A DNA stretch of 64,000 bases from Variovorax dokdonensis (GCF_030316895.1 NZ_JASZYV010000002.1:558001-622000); one strand, 5' to 3'; counted from the first letter of the stretch, positions 25,538 to 35,569 are shown. Translations and numbers: made by a program. The notes: generated by a model from the sequence alone, not told the origin.

Positions 25538-26458
25538 CTACGTCCCTCTGGCAACCGATTCCTCTGTTTGGAACATGCTGGAGAAGTCGCAGCATTCCTG
25601 CGCCAGCATGGCTATCGATTTGACGAGCGAGCTTCGCTGCTCTGAACGGTACATGGCCACATACGCCATTTCCGGCGCGGAAGGCGTCACCTTGATGGTT
25701 GCAAGCATGCCGCTCTCGATCATCGGGTTGAGGCATTGCAGCGGCAGGTAGGTGATACCCAATCCCGAGACCGTCATGCCGATCTGCGCCAGCATGTTGT
25801 TGCTGCTGATCGAACTCGTCAGCCTCACGCCCTGCGAGTCGAGCCAGCGGTCGAGCACCATGTTCGTCGCGGACTGGGTCTGCAGGAGCAAGGGGTACCT
25901 GCCCAGTTCATGCAGCCTCAGCGGCCTTCGTGTTTCCACGAAGCCCGGCTTGCACATCCAGACCACCTCCACGGTGCCGACCGGGTGGGCGGTGAAGCGC
26001 GGCTCTTGGAACGCATCGGGAACGATGGCGAGGTCCAGTTCGTCGGCCAGGAGTTTGTCGCGCAGCGCGAGGCCGGTCTCCACCGCAGGCCGGATGGTGA
26101 CCCTGGGATAGAAGGCCTGGATCCTCGCCACCAGCTTGGGCAGCCATGTCATTGCCGTCAGTTCGGTGATCCCGAGCCTGAACTGGCGCTCCACGATCTC
26201 GGGCTTCTGGAACTGCTCGACGGCCAAGTCGCGCTGCTCTAGCAGCCGCTTGGCGACGGCCACCATCTCCTCTCCCTTTTCCGTCAATCGCGAGGTCCTC
26301 AGGGTGCGGTCGAACAGGGGCGTATCGAACAAGGCTTCCAGTTCCTGGATGCGCTTGGAGACGGCGGACTGCGTGGTGTGCAACTTCTCCGCCGCCTTGG
26401 CAAAGCCTCCGAGCCGCACGACCCAGTAGATCGCCTCTAGTTGCTTGAACGTCATCAT
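25538..26458 (-). CDS. LysR-family transcriptional regulator
   Basis: The 306-residue protein begins MMTFKQLEAIYWVVRLGGFAKAAEKLHTTQSAVSKRIQELE, a clear LysR helix-turn-helix, and continues with the two-lobed inducer-binding domain (VRLTSSISSNNMLAQIGMTVSGLGITYLP near residue 230). Two adjacent ATGs (26458 and 26455) could start it. It is divergent from the aminotransferase and ABC-transporter operon across a 126-bp gap and likely activates that operon when its amino-acid-derived inducer binds. Confidence 0.92.
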   Translation of the reverse strand: MMTFKQLEAIYWVVRLGGFAKAAEKLHTTQSAVSKRIQELEALFDTPLFDRTLRTSRLTEKGEEMVAVAKRLLEQRDLAVEQFQKPEIVERQFRLGITELTAMTWLPKLVARIQAFYPRVTIRPAVETGLALRDKLLADELDLAIVPDAFQEPRFTAHPVGTVEVVWMCKPGFVETRRPLRLHELGRYPLLLQTQSATNMVLDRWLDSQGVRLTSSISSNNMLAQIGMTVSGLGITYLPLQCLNPMIESGMLATIKVTPSAPEMAYVAMYRSEQRSSLVKSIAMLAQECCDFSSMFQTEESVARGT

Positions 26459-26584
26459 GGTGCGTGGTCCTGGGGCTAACCCGATATGCATCGAAAAAAG
26501 TGATTGCTTTGAATTCAAAAATATCGCTTTTTTCGAATCGGATGTCCATGAAGAATTGCGCTCACACCGAACGCAAAGCCTCCC

Positions 26585-27826
26585 ATGACCTACCCGCTCG
26601 CAAGCCGCCTCGATTCCGTGAAGCCATCCCCGAGCATGGGCGCCAAGCTCCGCGTCGATCAACTGCGCGCCGCGGGTCGCACCATCATCGACTTCACCAT
26701 TGGGGAGCCAGACTTCCCCACGCCTTCGCATATCGTGGAGGCGGGGGTGTCCGCCCTGACCTCCGGTCAGACGCGATACACGGCTTCGGCCGGCATCCCG
26801 GCGCTTCGCCGGGCCATTGCCGAGAAACTGGAGCGGGAGAACGGCCTGACCTACGGGCCCGAGCAGTTGGTGGTGGGGTGCGGCGCCAAGAACATTATCT
26901 ATAGCGCGCTTGCAGCCACGGTCGGCGACGGGGACGACGTCATCGTTCCCGCGCCGTACTGGGTGTCCTACCCGGACATGGTTGCGTTGCACGGGGGAAC
27001 GCCCGTGATCGTGCAGTGCGACGAGAGCGCCGGATTCAAGCTGTCCGCCGATGCGCTGGATCAGGCGATCACACCTCGCACGCGCTGGTTGATCCTGAAT
27101 TCTCCGAACAATCCGACCGGTGCGATCTACTCGCCCGAGGAGCTGAAGGCGCTGGCCGACGTTCTGTTGCGCCACCCCCATGTCTGGCTGATGACCGATG
27201 AAATCTATGAGCATTTCTCGTACGGGGACGTGCGTCACGTCTCGATCGCAGCGGTCGAGCCGAAGCTGAAAGACCGTCTTCTCATCGTCAACGGCGTATC
27301 GAAAGCCTATGCGATGACGGGTTGGCGGATCGGCTACGGCGCCGGGCCTGTGCCGCTCATCAAAGCCATCACGCTCTTGCTCACGCAAAGCGTGTCGTGC
27401 GCCACCACGGTCAGCCAGGTCGCCGCCGTCACTGCACTGCAAGGTCCGCAGGATTGCGTGGCCGAGGCCAAGGCCTTGTTTCAGGCGCGGCGTGACCGGA
27501 TGGTCGAGTTGCTCGACAAGATTCCCGGCATTCGTTGCCCCCGACCGGACGGTGCCTTCTATGCCTTCGTGTCGGTGGCCGGCCTCATTGGCGCCAGGAC
27601 GACATCCGGAAAGACGCTCGCCGACGACTTGGACGTCATCATGTTCTTTCTCGACGAAGCCGGCGTGGCCGCCATCGACGGCAGCTCGTACGGTGCGCCC
27701 GGCTATGTGCGAATGTCCTTCGCGACGTCGATCGAACAGATTGAGGCGGGCTGTTCCGCGCTTGCCCAGGCCATTTCGTCCCTCGTGACCGCTCCGACCA
27801 CTTTGAAGGAAACCAACCATGCATAA
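26585..27826 (+). CDS. Pyridoxal-phosphate aminotransferase, class I/II (aspartate-type)
   Basis: The 413-residue protein is a fold-type I aminotransferase. It has IDFTIGEPDFPTPSHI near the start, the cofactor-contact NSPNNPTGAIY, DEIYEHFSYG, the Schiff-base Lys in NGVSKAYAMTGWRIGYG, and the carboxylate-binding Arg in PGYVRMSFA. It moves an amino group from an imported amino acid to a 2-oxo acid. It overlaps the downstream binding-protein gene by 8 bp, so transport and transamination are coupled. The amino acid is not identified. Confidence 0.92.
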   Translation: MTYPLASRLDSVKPSPSMGAKLRVDQLRAAGRTIIDFTIGEPDFPTPSHIVEAGVSALTSGQTRYTASAGIPALRRAIAEKLERENGLTYGPEQLVVGCGAKNIIYSALAATVGDGDDVIVPAPYWVSYPDMVALHGGTPVIVQCDESAGFKLSADALDQAITPRTRWLILNSPNNPTGAIYSPEELKALADVLLRHPHVWLMTDEIYEHFSYGDVRHVSIAAVEPKLKDRLLIVNGVSKAYAMTGWRIGYGAGPVPLIKAITLLLTQSVSCATTVSQVAAVTALQGPQDCVAEAKALFQARRDRMVELLDKIPGIRCPRPDGAFYAFVSVAGLIGARTTSGKTLADDLDVIMFFLDEAGVAAIDGSSYGAPGYVRMSFATSIEQIEAGCSALAQAISSLVTAPTTLKETNHA

Positions 27827-28640
27827 GCTTTCCATCCCATCGCTTGCCCTTGCCGCAGTGGCCGCGCTTTCCGCTGGATTGGCTCATGCCGATCAACTGG
27901 CCGACATCAAGCAAAGAGGCTCGCTGGTTTGCGGCACCCTGGGCATCGCCGAGCCGTTCAGCTTCCCGAATCCGCAGACGCGCGAAATCCAGGGCTACGA
28001 CGTCGATTTCTGCGCCGCCCTGGCTAAGAGCCTGGGCGTGAAGCTCGAAGTGAAGATGGTGGCCGTGCCCGCCCGGATCCCCGAGTTGCAGCAGGGTCGC
28101 GTGGATGTCCTCGCGGCGAACCTGGGCTGGACGCCGGAACGGGCGCAGGAGATCGCGTTTAGCGACGGCTACTACGTGAGCCTGACGAAGGTGGCGACAC
28201 GGCGGGTCGACGGTTACAAGAAGCCGGCAGACCTTTCGGGCAAGCGCGTCGCCGCCGCCAAGGGCTCCACGTCGGAGGCCGGCGCCCGCAAGGTGATCCC
28301 CAATGTCACGACCGTCACCTACCAGGACCCGCCTGCCGTCTTCCTGGCCCTGCAGCAGGGCAAGGCGGACGGCATCGCGGTCTCGGAACTGGTGCTAGTG
28401 AAGTGGCAGAAGGAAGTCCAGGCAACGGCGCCGATCGACATCCTGGAGCCGGAACTGTTCTCCGAACCTTGGGGCATCGGCGTTCGCAAGAGCGAACCGG
28501 CGATGCTCAAGCAGGTCAACGAGGTGCTGGAGTCCATGGAGAAGTCGGGTGAAGCCACGAGGATCTTCGACAGGTGGCTGGGCACCGGCACGACGTACGA
28601 CATGCGTCGCGGCTTCAAGATCGAGCCGATCAAGGGCTAG
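27819..28640 (+). CDS. Polar amino-acid ABC transporter, periplasmic binding protein
   Basis: The 273-residue protein has a signal peptide ending in AGLAHADQ, then the SBP family 3 layout: IQGYDVDFCAALAKSLGV, PARIPELQQGRVDVLAANLGWTPER and AAAKGSTSEAGARKV. This family binds glutamate, glutamine, arginine, cystine and similar amino acids. It overlaps the aminotransferase gene and precedes two permeases and an ATPase, which together make a complete importer. Confidence 0.92.
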   Translation: MHKLSIPSLALAAVAALSAGLAHADQLADIKQRGSLVCGTLGIAEPFSFPNPQTREIQGYDVDFCAALAKSLGVKLEVKMVAVPARIPELQQGRVDVLAANLGWTPERAQEIAFSDGYYVSLTKVATRRVDGYKKPADLSGKRVAAAKGSTSEAGARKVIPNVTTVTYQDPPAVFLALQQGKADGIAVSELVLVKWQKEVQATAPIDILEPELFSEPWGIGVRKSEPAMLKQVNEVLESMEKSGEATRIFDRWLGTGTTYDMRRGFKIEPIKG

Positions 28641-28660
28641 CGCCCGGCGATACCGTCCCC

Positions 28661-29356
28661 ATGAATCCCGTCGATTTCTCGGTGCTTCTGCGCGGCGACT
28701 ACCCGCGGATGATCGCGAACGGACTGGTCACGATGCTGGAGCTGACGGCTCTCGCGTGGTTGCTGGCCATGCTCATCGGGACCTTGCTCGCCCTTGCGCG
28801 CATGACCACGAGCCGCGTGGCGCGCGGCCTGGTGGCCGCCTGGGTGGAGTACCACCAGAACGTGCCGATGCTGGTGCAGGTCTTCCTGTGGTACTTCGGC
28901 ATTGCCGCGTTGCTTCCGGCCGAGCTGCAGGTCTGGATCAATCGCCACGGCGGCGAGTTCATCTTCGCCACGATCTCCATCTCGCTCGCCATGTCGGCCT
29001 ACGTGTCCGAAGACCTGCGCGGCGGCATCCGCGCGATCCCCAAGTCGCAACTCGAGGCCGCCCGGGCATTGGGATTGAGCTATCTGCAGTCCTTCCGCCT
29101 CGTTGTCCTGCCGCAGGCGCTTCGGATCGCGCTGCCGACGCTCGTCAACCACACGGTGCTGCTGTTCAAGGGCACGGCGCTGGCGATGACGATCGGCGTC
29201 GCGGAACTGACCTATGCCACGCGAGAGATCGAAACCCAGACCTTCAAGACCGTGGAGATCTATCTCTTCACCACAGTCGTCTATCTCGGGTTCTCGCTCC
29301 TAATCATGCTCGCCGGCAATCTGGCCGAGCGTCGCTGGGCCCTTGCGGCGAGATAG
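28661..29356 (+). CDS. Amino-acid ABC transporter permease (HisM/GltJ-type), first
   Basis: The 231-residue membrane protein starts MNPVDFSVLLRGDYPRM and has about five membrane helices and the EAA loop (EAARALGLSYLQSFRLVVLPQALRIALP), which docks with the ATPase. The ATG at 28661 follows the binding-protein stop by 20 bp. It pairs with the second permease, two bases downstream, to form the channel. Confidence 0.92.
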   Translation: MNPVDFSVLLRGDYPRMIANGLVTMLELTALAWLLAMLIGTLLALARMTTSRVARGLVAAWVEYHQNVPMLVQVFLWYFGIAALLPAELQVWINRHGGEFIFATISISLAMSAYVSEDLRGGIRAIPKSQLEAARALGLSYLQSFRLVVLPQALRIALPTLVNHTVLLFKGTALAMTIGVAELTYATREIETQTFKTVEIYLFTTVVYLGFSLLIMLAGNLAERRWALAAR

Positions 29357-29358
29357 CC

Positions 29359-30111
29359 ATGAACGACATCCTGAGCATCCTGCGTGAGCACGGGCCCCTG
29401 TTGCTCGTGGGGCAGTACCCCAACGGGCCGCTGGGCGGCCTCGCGATCACCTTCATCCTCTCCGTGCTCGGCGTCGCTCTCGCGTTTCCGCTCGGGGTGG
29501 TCCTGGCGCTCGCCCGCATCAGCCCGTTCAGGTGGCTGTACTGGCCCGCCACCGCTCTTGTCTACGTGATGCGCGGCGTGCCGCTGCTCATGCTGATCTT
29601 CTGGGTGTATTTCTTCCTGCCGGCCTTGTTGGGCCGCCCGGTCAGCGGCTTCAGCACGATGCTCGTGACGCTGGTGGTCTACCAGGCCGCATACATCGCG
29701 GAGATCGTGCGTGCCGGCATCGATTCGCTTCCGAAAGGCCAGACCGAAGCCGCGCGCGCTGTGGGTCTGAGCTACATGCAGGCGATGCGCAGGGTCGTCC
29801 TTCCGCAGGCGCTCTACAACATGGTCCCCTCGATGCTGAGCCAGTTCGTCTCGACCATCAAGGAAACGTCGCTGGGCTACGTCATCAGCGTCAACGAACT
29901 GACCTTCGCGGCGAACCAGATCAACAGTTCCCTGATGACCAAGCCGTTCCAGGTCTTCGCGATCCTGGCCGCGATCTATTTCGTGCTGTGCTTCACGCTG
30001 ACACAACTCGCGCGCCACCTGGAGCGACGGGTCGCCCGCCGGCGCATGGGCGCGCCGGCTGCTGCGGCGACGCCATCCCTACCCATTGCCGTTCCCGCAA
30101 TCGCGGAGTGA
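29359..30111 (+). CDS. Amino-acid ABC transporter permease (HisM/GltK-type), second
   Basis: The 250-residue membrane protein has the family motifs [18 protein letters not shown] and the EAA loop [29 protein letters not shown]. It starts two bases after the first permease stop. Its tail is longer than usual and Ala/Pro-rich. It forms the second half of the amino-acid channel. Confidence 0.92.
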   Translation: MNDILSILREHGPLLLVGQYPNGPLGGLAITFILSVLGVALAFPLGVVLALARISPFRWLYWPATALVYVMRGVPLLMLIFWVYFFLPALLGRPVSGFSTMLVTLVVYQAAYIAEIVRAGIDSLPKGQTEAARAVGLSYMQAMRRVVLPQALYNMVPSMLSQFVSTIKETSLGYVISVNELTFAANQINSSLMTKPFQVFAILAAIYFVLCFTLTQLARHLERRVARRRMGAPAAAATPSLPIAVPAIAE

Positions 30112-30115
30112 TGCC

Positions 30116-30862
30116 ATGACATCTGCTTCTTCCATGATCCGTTTCGAGCGCGTCAACAAGTGGTATTCGGACTACCACGCCCTCAACGACATCGATGCCG
30201 AGATCGGCAAAGGCGAGGTGGTGGTGGTCTGCGGGCCTTCGGGGTCGGGCAAGTCGACGCTCATTCGCACCGTCAATCGCCTCGAGGAAATCCAGAAGGG
30301 GCGGATCACGTTCGACGGGCAGGACATCCATGCGCGGTCGCTCGATCTCAACAAGTTCCGCAGCCACGTCGGATTCGTGTTCCAGAGTTTCAACCTGTTC
30401 CCTCATCTGTCGGTGGCCGAGAACATCATGCTTGCGCCGACGATCGTTTTGAAGCGCAGCAAAACGGAGGCGAGGGAGCGGGCAGAGCAACTTCTCGCTC
30501 GCGTCGGCTTGGCCGCCAAGATTGATGCGTTTCCCACCCAGTTGTCTGGTGGTCAGCAGCAGCGTGTCGCGATTGCCCGAGCGCTCGCCATGGATCCTCC
30601 GGCCATGCTGTTCGACGAACCCACCAGCGCGCTCGATCCGGAAATGGTCGGCGAGGTGCTGCAGGTCATGAAGGCGCTCGCGCGCGATGGGATGACCATG
30701 ATGTGCGTGACCCACGAAATGAACTTCGCACGCGAAGTCGCCGACCGGGTGTGGTTCATGGACCAGGGGCGCATCGTCGAAACCGCCGAACCCGAGCGCT
30801 TCTTCTCCGCACCGCAGACGGATCGCGCCCGCAAATTCCTGTCAGACCTCCGAGCACATTGA
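30116..30862 (+). CDS. Amino-acid ABC transporter ATP-binding protein (GlnQ-type)
   Basis: The 248-residue ATPase has Walker [11 protein letters not shown]-loop [10 protein letters not shown], signature LSGGQQQR, Walker [15 protein letters not shown] and the H-loop in [11 protein letters not shown]. This is the GlnQ/HisP subfamily. GGAG before the ATG at 30116 and a 4-bp gap after the second permease support this start. It drives the importer encoded just upstream. Confidence 0.95.
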   Translation: MTSASSMIRFERVNKWYSDYHALNDIDAEIGKGEVVVVCGPSGSGKSTLIRTVNRLEEIQKGRITFDGQDIHARSLDLNKFRSHVGFVFQSFNLFPHLSVAENIMLAPTIVLKRSKTEARERAEQLLARVGLAAKIDAFPTQLSGGQQQRVAIARALAMDPPAMLFDEPTSALDPEMVGEVLQVMKALARDGMTMMCVTHEMNFAREVADRVWFMDQGRIVETAEPERFFSAPQTDRARKFLSDLRAH

Positions 30863-30873
30863 GGCCCAACGCC

Positions 30874-31539
30874 ATGAACGAAAACTTCACGATCAACGAG
30901 GTTTCACCAGCACCCCGCAAGGAATTGGTCGATGCCTTTCTCGGCGTCCCCACGTCCCACATCAGCGACAACCAGAGGCGCCTCGAGGGCATCCTTGGCT
31001 TGCGTCGTTTCCATCGGTCACGAAAGCTGATCGGTACTGCCGTGACCGTCAAGGTACGCGCAGGCGACAATCTGCTGACGTACAAGGCGCTCTCCATGAT
31101 CTCGCCCGGTCACGTGCTGGTGGTGGACGCAGGTGGGGTTACGAATAACGCGATCGTCGGCGAGTTGTTGATGACCTACGCACAACAACGGGGTTGCGCC
31201 GGATTCGTCGTCGATGGCGCCATTCGGGATTCCGCCGCATTCCTTGAGGCCGACTTTCCTTGCTATGCGCGGGAGGCAACGCACCGCGGACCGTTCAAGA
31301 CCGGCCCAGGATCGATCAACGTTCCGGTGAGCATCGGTGGTCAGGTGGTGCAGCCTGGCGACGTGATCGTGGGTGACGAAGATGGTCTCGTTGTCTTCGC
31401 GCCCTCCGAAGCGGATCGCCTGATGAGTGCGGCGGAGCGCACGGCCGCGGCGGAGCGTGCCATCCGCGACGAGATCCTGACAGGGAACGTTCGCCAGTCG
31501 TGGATGGACAAGATGTTTGCAGCGCACGGCTTGGGATGA
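30874..31539 (+). CDS. RraA-fold aldolase (4-hydroxy-4-methyl-2-oxoglutarate aldolase-like)
   Basis: The 221-residue protein has the HMG/CHA aldolase core: SHISDNQRRLEGI near the start, GHVLVVDAGG, and the metal and substrate motif GFVVDGAIRDS (Gly...Asp...Arg-Asp), then VVQPGDVIVGDEDGLVVF. These metal enzymes split 4-hydroxy-2-oxo diacids to pyruvate plus a keto acid and often decarboxylate oxaloacetate; RraA itself uses the same fold to inhibit RNase E. It is 11 bp after the ATPase gene, so its keto-acid substrate is probably made by the operon's aminotransferase. Confidence 0.82.
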   Translation: MNENFTINEVSPAPRKELVDAFLGVPTSHISDNQRRLEGILGLRRFHRSRKLIGTAVTVKVRAGDNLLTYKALSMISPGHVLVVDAGGVTNNAIVGELLMTYAQQRGCAGFVVDGAIRDSAAFLEADFPCYAREATHRGPFKTGPGSINVPVSIGGQVVQPGDVIVGDEDGLVVFAPSEADRLMSAAERTAAAERAIRDEILTGNVRQSWMDKMFAAHGLG

Positions 31540-31895
31540 AGGAGGGCCGAGTTTTTATCGAGCTCATCCAAGCGTCACTTTGAGCAGTTCGCGACGACCG
31601 CAAAAGGAGCCCCGTCGCTTCGGTAGATGAACCGGCGAAGACCGTTGTGCAGCGAAAGCCGACGCTCCCCGCTTGCGACGCGAGCGGCCGCATTTCGGCG
31701 CTTCTCCGTCATCCCAGTCGCCCTCGGTTTGGCAACGTCAGAGATCGAACGGGAGCCATGTGACCGCGGGAGTCACGAAGATGGATCGTGTTCGCGCGCG
31801 AGCGCCAAGTCTTTCGAAGGGCTCAGGTGGTCGGCGAAACCACGGACCGCTCAAAAGCTAGCCGTAGATCGCCACCCAGAGTCGAAAGCAAGGGC
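31540..31895. other. Intergenic region with a short repeat shared with 25367-25381
   Basis: This 356-bp gap has no supportable gene. TGCAGCGAAAGCCGA at 31648-31662 is identical to 25367-25381 in another intergenic gap. The rest looks like degenerate non-coding DNA; GC falls towards the right. Confidence 0.45.
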
Positions 31896-32399
31896 TCATG
31901 TCTTAGCCCCCATGTCGAAAGCTAACAGCGCAATGTTTACTCGACGGTCCTGGTCCTGCGGCAACGAAAAGACAAAGCTGTCGCTCGTCTCGTCGAGTCG
32001 CGTGGGACCGCTCACATAGCATGGGTGCGTCCTGACAAGCTCACGCATCTTAGCGACGACTGCTGAGAATCCGACGTTCCGATTGAATACAACGATGGCC
32101 GTTTTGGTATCACGCCACGACAAGTAGCTCAAAAGCTGATCAATCGTCGCGAGAAAGTGTTTGTCCCCGCCCCAGATCTTGAACTCTGCGACGAAAAGGT
32201 TCCCCGCCTCGTGTCGAATCAATATGTCGGTCTTACCGTTGACGTTGAAGGCCTCTCCCGTTGCGTTTCCGAAGTGTGCGTTCAAAGGCACAAGAAACAT
32301 GTCACGCAATGTCTCTTCGTCTAATGCACGTGTGCGCGATGAGCTCTGCTCAATGCTGCGACCGGCGCCTCGAATGATGCCGAGAATGTTCTCGTACAT
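31896..32399 (-). CDS. PD-(D/E)XK nuclease-like domain, C-terminal part of a probably split gene
   Basis: This 167-residue frame has a restriction-endonuclease-like core: Asp58 in KTDILIRH, then Glu72 and Lys74 in FVAEFKIWGG, followed by a helix and the IVVFNRN strand. That is the PD-(D/E)XK pattern. The preceding LDEETLRDMFLVPLNAHFG segment is normally continuous with an N-terminal domain in this family, as far as I recall. Here the N-terminal frame (next entry) overlaps by 50 bp in another phase. So it is either a separate gene starting at 32399 or the distal half of a frameshifted gene. The function is unknown; defence or DNA repair is possible. Confidence 0.6.
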   Translation of the reverse strand: MYENILGIIRGAGRSIEQSSSRTRALDEETLRDMFLVPLNAHFGNATGEAFNVNGKTDILIRHEAGNLFVAEFKIWGGDKHFLATIDQLLSYLSWRDTKTAIVVFNRNVGFSAVVAKMRELVRTHPCYVSGPTRLDETSDSFVFSLPQDQDRRVNIALLAFDMGAKT

Positions 32400-33018
32400 T
32401 TTGATCGCGCACTTGCAATGCGGTCGGAATCAAGTCTTCAATGCTGGACGATTCCTCGATCACGTTCACAGCGATCGGTGGCAGCACCAAATGGCTTAGA
32501 GTTCCAGTGAGTTGCTCCGCTCGATACCTAAACATCTTTGTGCGCTTCGTTCGGACAAACGCCTCGAACTGCTCCACAGCGCTGTTCCTTGGCAAAAACA
32601 TTCGCGTCTCGGCTATCAATCGCCGCCGAAGAGGATGACCGTAGTAGGGGGTAGCCGTCACGTGACTTCGTGCAAGCATGCCCGCAGTCCCCCAAACTAA
32701 CGCAGATAGATGCGGATCAGACGCTCCGCGGCTCTCTGACCATTCGTCTTGGATCCTTTGCATTGACGAGCTTAACGATGGCGTGACGCACAACTCCCCG
32801 AGCATCACTTTGCGGAACTGACCGACTTGACCACCGCTCGGCGAGTAGTCGACGACTTCGAGTACCTCGAGGTTCTCAAGAGGAGACAGCCGGCCCGTGT
32901 CTCGCTTCCAGGCATCCACGAACGCGTGGTCAATCTGCAGACGGTCAAAGCAAACGATATTGGTGAGCAGGGTCAGCAAGGCGTCTAGTGGGGTGCTGCC
33001 ATCCTGCCGTCTCGCCAA
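32350..33018 (-). CDS. Hypothetical protein, N-terminal part of a probably split nuclease-like gene
   Basis: This 222-residue frame has no recognised domain. It is largely helical, with PLENLEVLEVVDYSPSG and a basic, His-rich end (REHSRHHSRRRSQH) that looks like out-of-frame read-through. The only start is a TTG at 33018; the frame stays open upstream to a stop at 33097-33099 without ATG or GTG. A second short frame begins with ATG at 33125 and ends at 32985. Together with the PD-(D/E)XK frame downstream, this suggests one gene broken by one or two frameshifts. Confidence 0.5.
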   Translation of the reverse strand: MARRQDGSTPLDALLTLLTNIVCFDRLQIDHAFVDAWKRDTGRLSPLENLEVLEVVDYSPSGGQVGQFRKVMLGELCVTPSLSSSMQRIQDEWSESRGASDPHLSALVWGTAGMLARSHVTATPYYGHPLRRRLIAETRMFLPRNSAVEQFEAFVRTKRTKMFRYRAEQLTGTLSHLVLPPIAVNVIEESSSIEDLIPTALQVRDQNVREHSRHHSRRRSQH

Positions 33019-33445
33019 GCTCCGAACACGAAAATTCTCGTCAGCGGAACATGCGCCTGCGAAGGCGTCGCTCGCGAAAGTCCCATCGGCGTCTTGTCAC
33101 CTGTTTCCCTCCTCTTCGCAGTCATCGATTGCGGGGGCGAAGTTTCGCGATCGAGGCTGGGAAGCGCTCGCGTACGAAGCTTTTCAGATCGACCAAGCTG
33201 CAGCTACGGCATCCAACAAGTTCCGAATGCGAAGCGCGAATACGTTGTCGAACTAGTCTCCGGAATCGGGTGCATACGCTCACGAACGTTTCGCTTGCGA
33301 CGCCTTTCGTGCACGTAGTTCCTCGGACGCCTGCCGTGGGCTCTGCACGCGAAGAACAGCCCACGGTCAACTTCGTTGCCGAGCGCTTCGCTTGCGAAAC
33401 TTCGGGTTCGATGCTGCGCCGACGCGGCCAATTCGCGTTCGAAGT

Positions 33446-33480
33446 TTGACGGTTGACGGTTGACGGTTGACGGTTGACGG
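33446..33480. repeat. Tandem repeat, five perfect copies of TTGACGG
   Basis: Five uninterrupted 7-bp units occupy exactly 35 bp. They lie in non-coding DNA just upstream (by its own strand) of the split nuclease-like gene. Such heptamer arrays can change copy number by slippage. No function is evident. Confidence 0.9.
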
Positions 33481-35569
33481 CAGGGTCGAGGAAACACCAA
33501 CGGCGCCTCACGGCAGAGGCTTCAAATCCGTCGGTCGCCCTTTGACGTTATTGCCCGTGGAACATTCTTGCCTTCGCCATGAGTCAAAGGCGCTTGACCA
33601 GCGCCGCCGGCTCGCAGCGTCGAGATCTCTAGCGCGCTCACCAATTTCAAGTCAGAACGGGCCCACCGGAGGCATTTTGAAGAGGCGCATCGCAAATCGG
33701 CAGTTAAATTGGACGGACAAGCGCCGCTGATTCAAATAAATCAGCATTCCCCAAAAGGCAACGAAGGAGTCGCGTCAGATCTGACAAGTTTGGGATGCAC
33801 CGGGAAGTGTGCTAAGTGGGCTTCCTCATCGCACAGTGATCCAGCAGCTGTGGCCAGAAATGGGCGTTTGCTCTCTTATGCGAACGACTTCATCGTCCGC
33901 ATCCTGCCCTTTCCATGGGGGACGAACTTCGAACCGATCAAGGCCTGCATCGATTTCTTGCAGTAACGTGGGGATGGGGCCGAAACTTGGATCGGAAAAT
34001 GAGTGCGGATAACGCCCTCGCGAACCTTGCAATAACACCACCAGATAACGCTCACACCGGCCGGCCTCTGAAATTTGCATGGCGAAATTGCCTGGGGCGA
34101 GGTTTGCCTAAATTTGATCTGGACGAAAAATCAAGGATGGCGTTCGGTTTTGAGTCGAATCAAAAAAAGCGGCAATGAAGGAATCTCGCAAAAAGATCCG
34201 ACTCACAAGCCATCGAGAGCTTTCGAAGCTCACCCAATTCCACGGAGTTGATTTGCGCTTACAGTCGTCGATGACGGTCGTCGGACGTCAAAATTAAAAT
34301 CACTGCTGCCGCATCGCAATAATTGAATGCATATGCCATCATTGAGTCTCGTCGGTCGCAATGCACTTCGTGCCTGAGCGCGGTGCAGGGCGTGGATAAT
34401 TGTGGGCACCCGGGATGCGTCAATGACGTGATTTGTCAAAGGCGCGAGCCCTGCGCTGTGAAGGTCGACTTGGCCATATTTTGAAAGCTCAGACCCATCT
34501 GCAACTATATGATCGCTTGCCAGATCGCATGGAATTTGCAGAAGAGCAAGGCAAGGTAGGGTGCGGTCTTAGGTTGGCCTGTTGAGCAGGCAATATGCCC
34601 GCCACTCTTGATGCATCGTCTACGATTTAATTTACGGCTGGTTGCAATAGGGCTGGCACGCTATGCGAGGTGCTAAACGCTAGGGCTCTTGAGATTCGGT
34701 GCACCCGATACGCGGAGCAACTCTCGCGGATGGGCGCTATGCTTGCCAAATTAGCCCTGTTGCGAGGTGTAGTTGAAGTGGCGGCGCGTGCCGTTCGCCG
34801 CACGAATGACCTAAATGCGCGAGCGGCGCGCCAGATGTACGCGGCGGAAGCGCCCGGCATTGCAAGTGCGAATCAGGTTTAGTGGGCCAGGGTTGAGCTC
34901 ATGACCAGAAGAGCGCCACTCATATTCATTTCCGGGCAGCTTGGTGATCAGTCGCACCGAGGTCGAGCCGTACTCCCTTCAATTGGAGATCGAGCTGGAC
35001 ATATTTCGTGCTGCGGACAGTCGCTTCGCCAAACGCGACGATGGCACCAAGCATTTCGGCATCCGCTGGCCCGGGCCAGAAGCGCCTCTACCTCCTGCAC
35101 TTAGCTTTGCCGCACAAGCCGACGGGCGCGATCCGACCGTTCTGCGAGTTCGACTTCGCTCAAGTGGGAGTTCACTGCCGCGTCAAAAGGCAATGCGTGC
35201 CAAGCCTCCGCTGAAAGGACCGGCAAGCCCTCAGCGGCGTGCTCGCAGAAAGGTCTTGGCCTTCATCGTTCTGGTCATCCAGATTGACGGCGAGCAAGCT
35301 GGCGAGGCTTCTCGCATGGCTCAGCCGCAGCATGCCGAATCGGACGTTAAGGCACCGCCATTTTTGGTCGCGCGTTTTCGCGTCTGCACGAGGACCTGTT
35401 GCATAGCCTCCGCAAACTGCCGCATCCCTCGGCGACTAATAGTAGAAGGGTTGACCGTCTTTGAACCCGCGTGGATCTATGGTGCGCATCCTGGGACGTC
35501 TGCGTGGTTCCTGCTATTCTGGCGACGCTTGGCCGTGGCGGGATGCAGGTTTCCTTCCGAACGAGTGGC

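Noticed and set aside
33290..33397. Repeated TTCGCTTGCGA words as an integron attC or CRISPR-like array
   Set aside because: Only two copies, no regular spacing and no attC core sites or integrase gene nearby.
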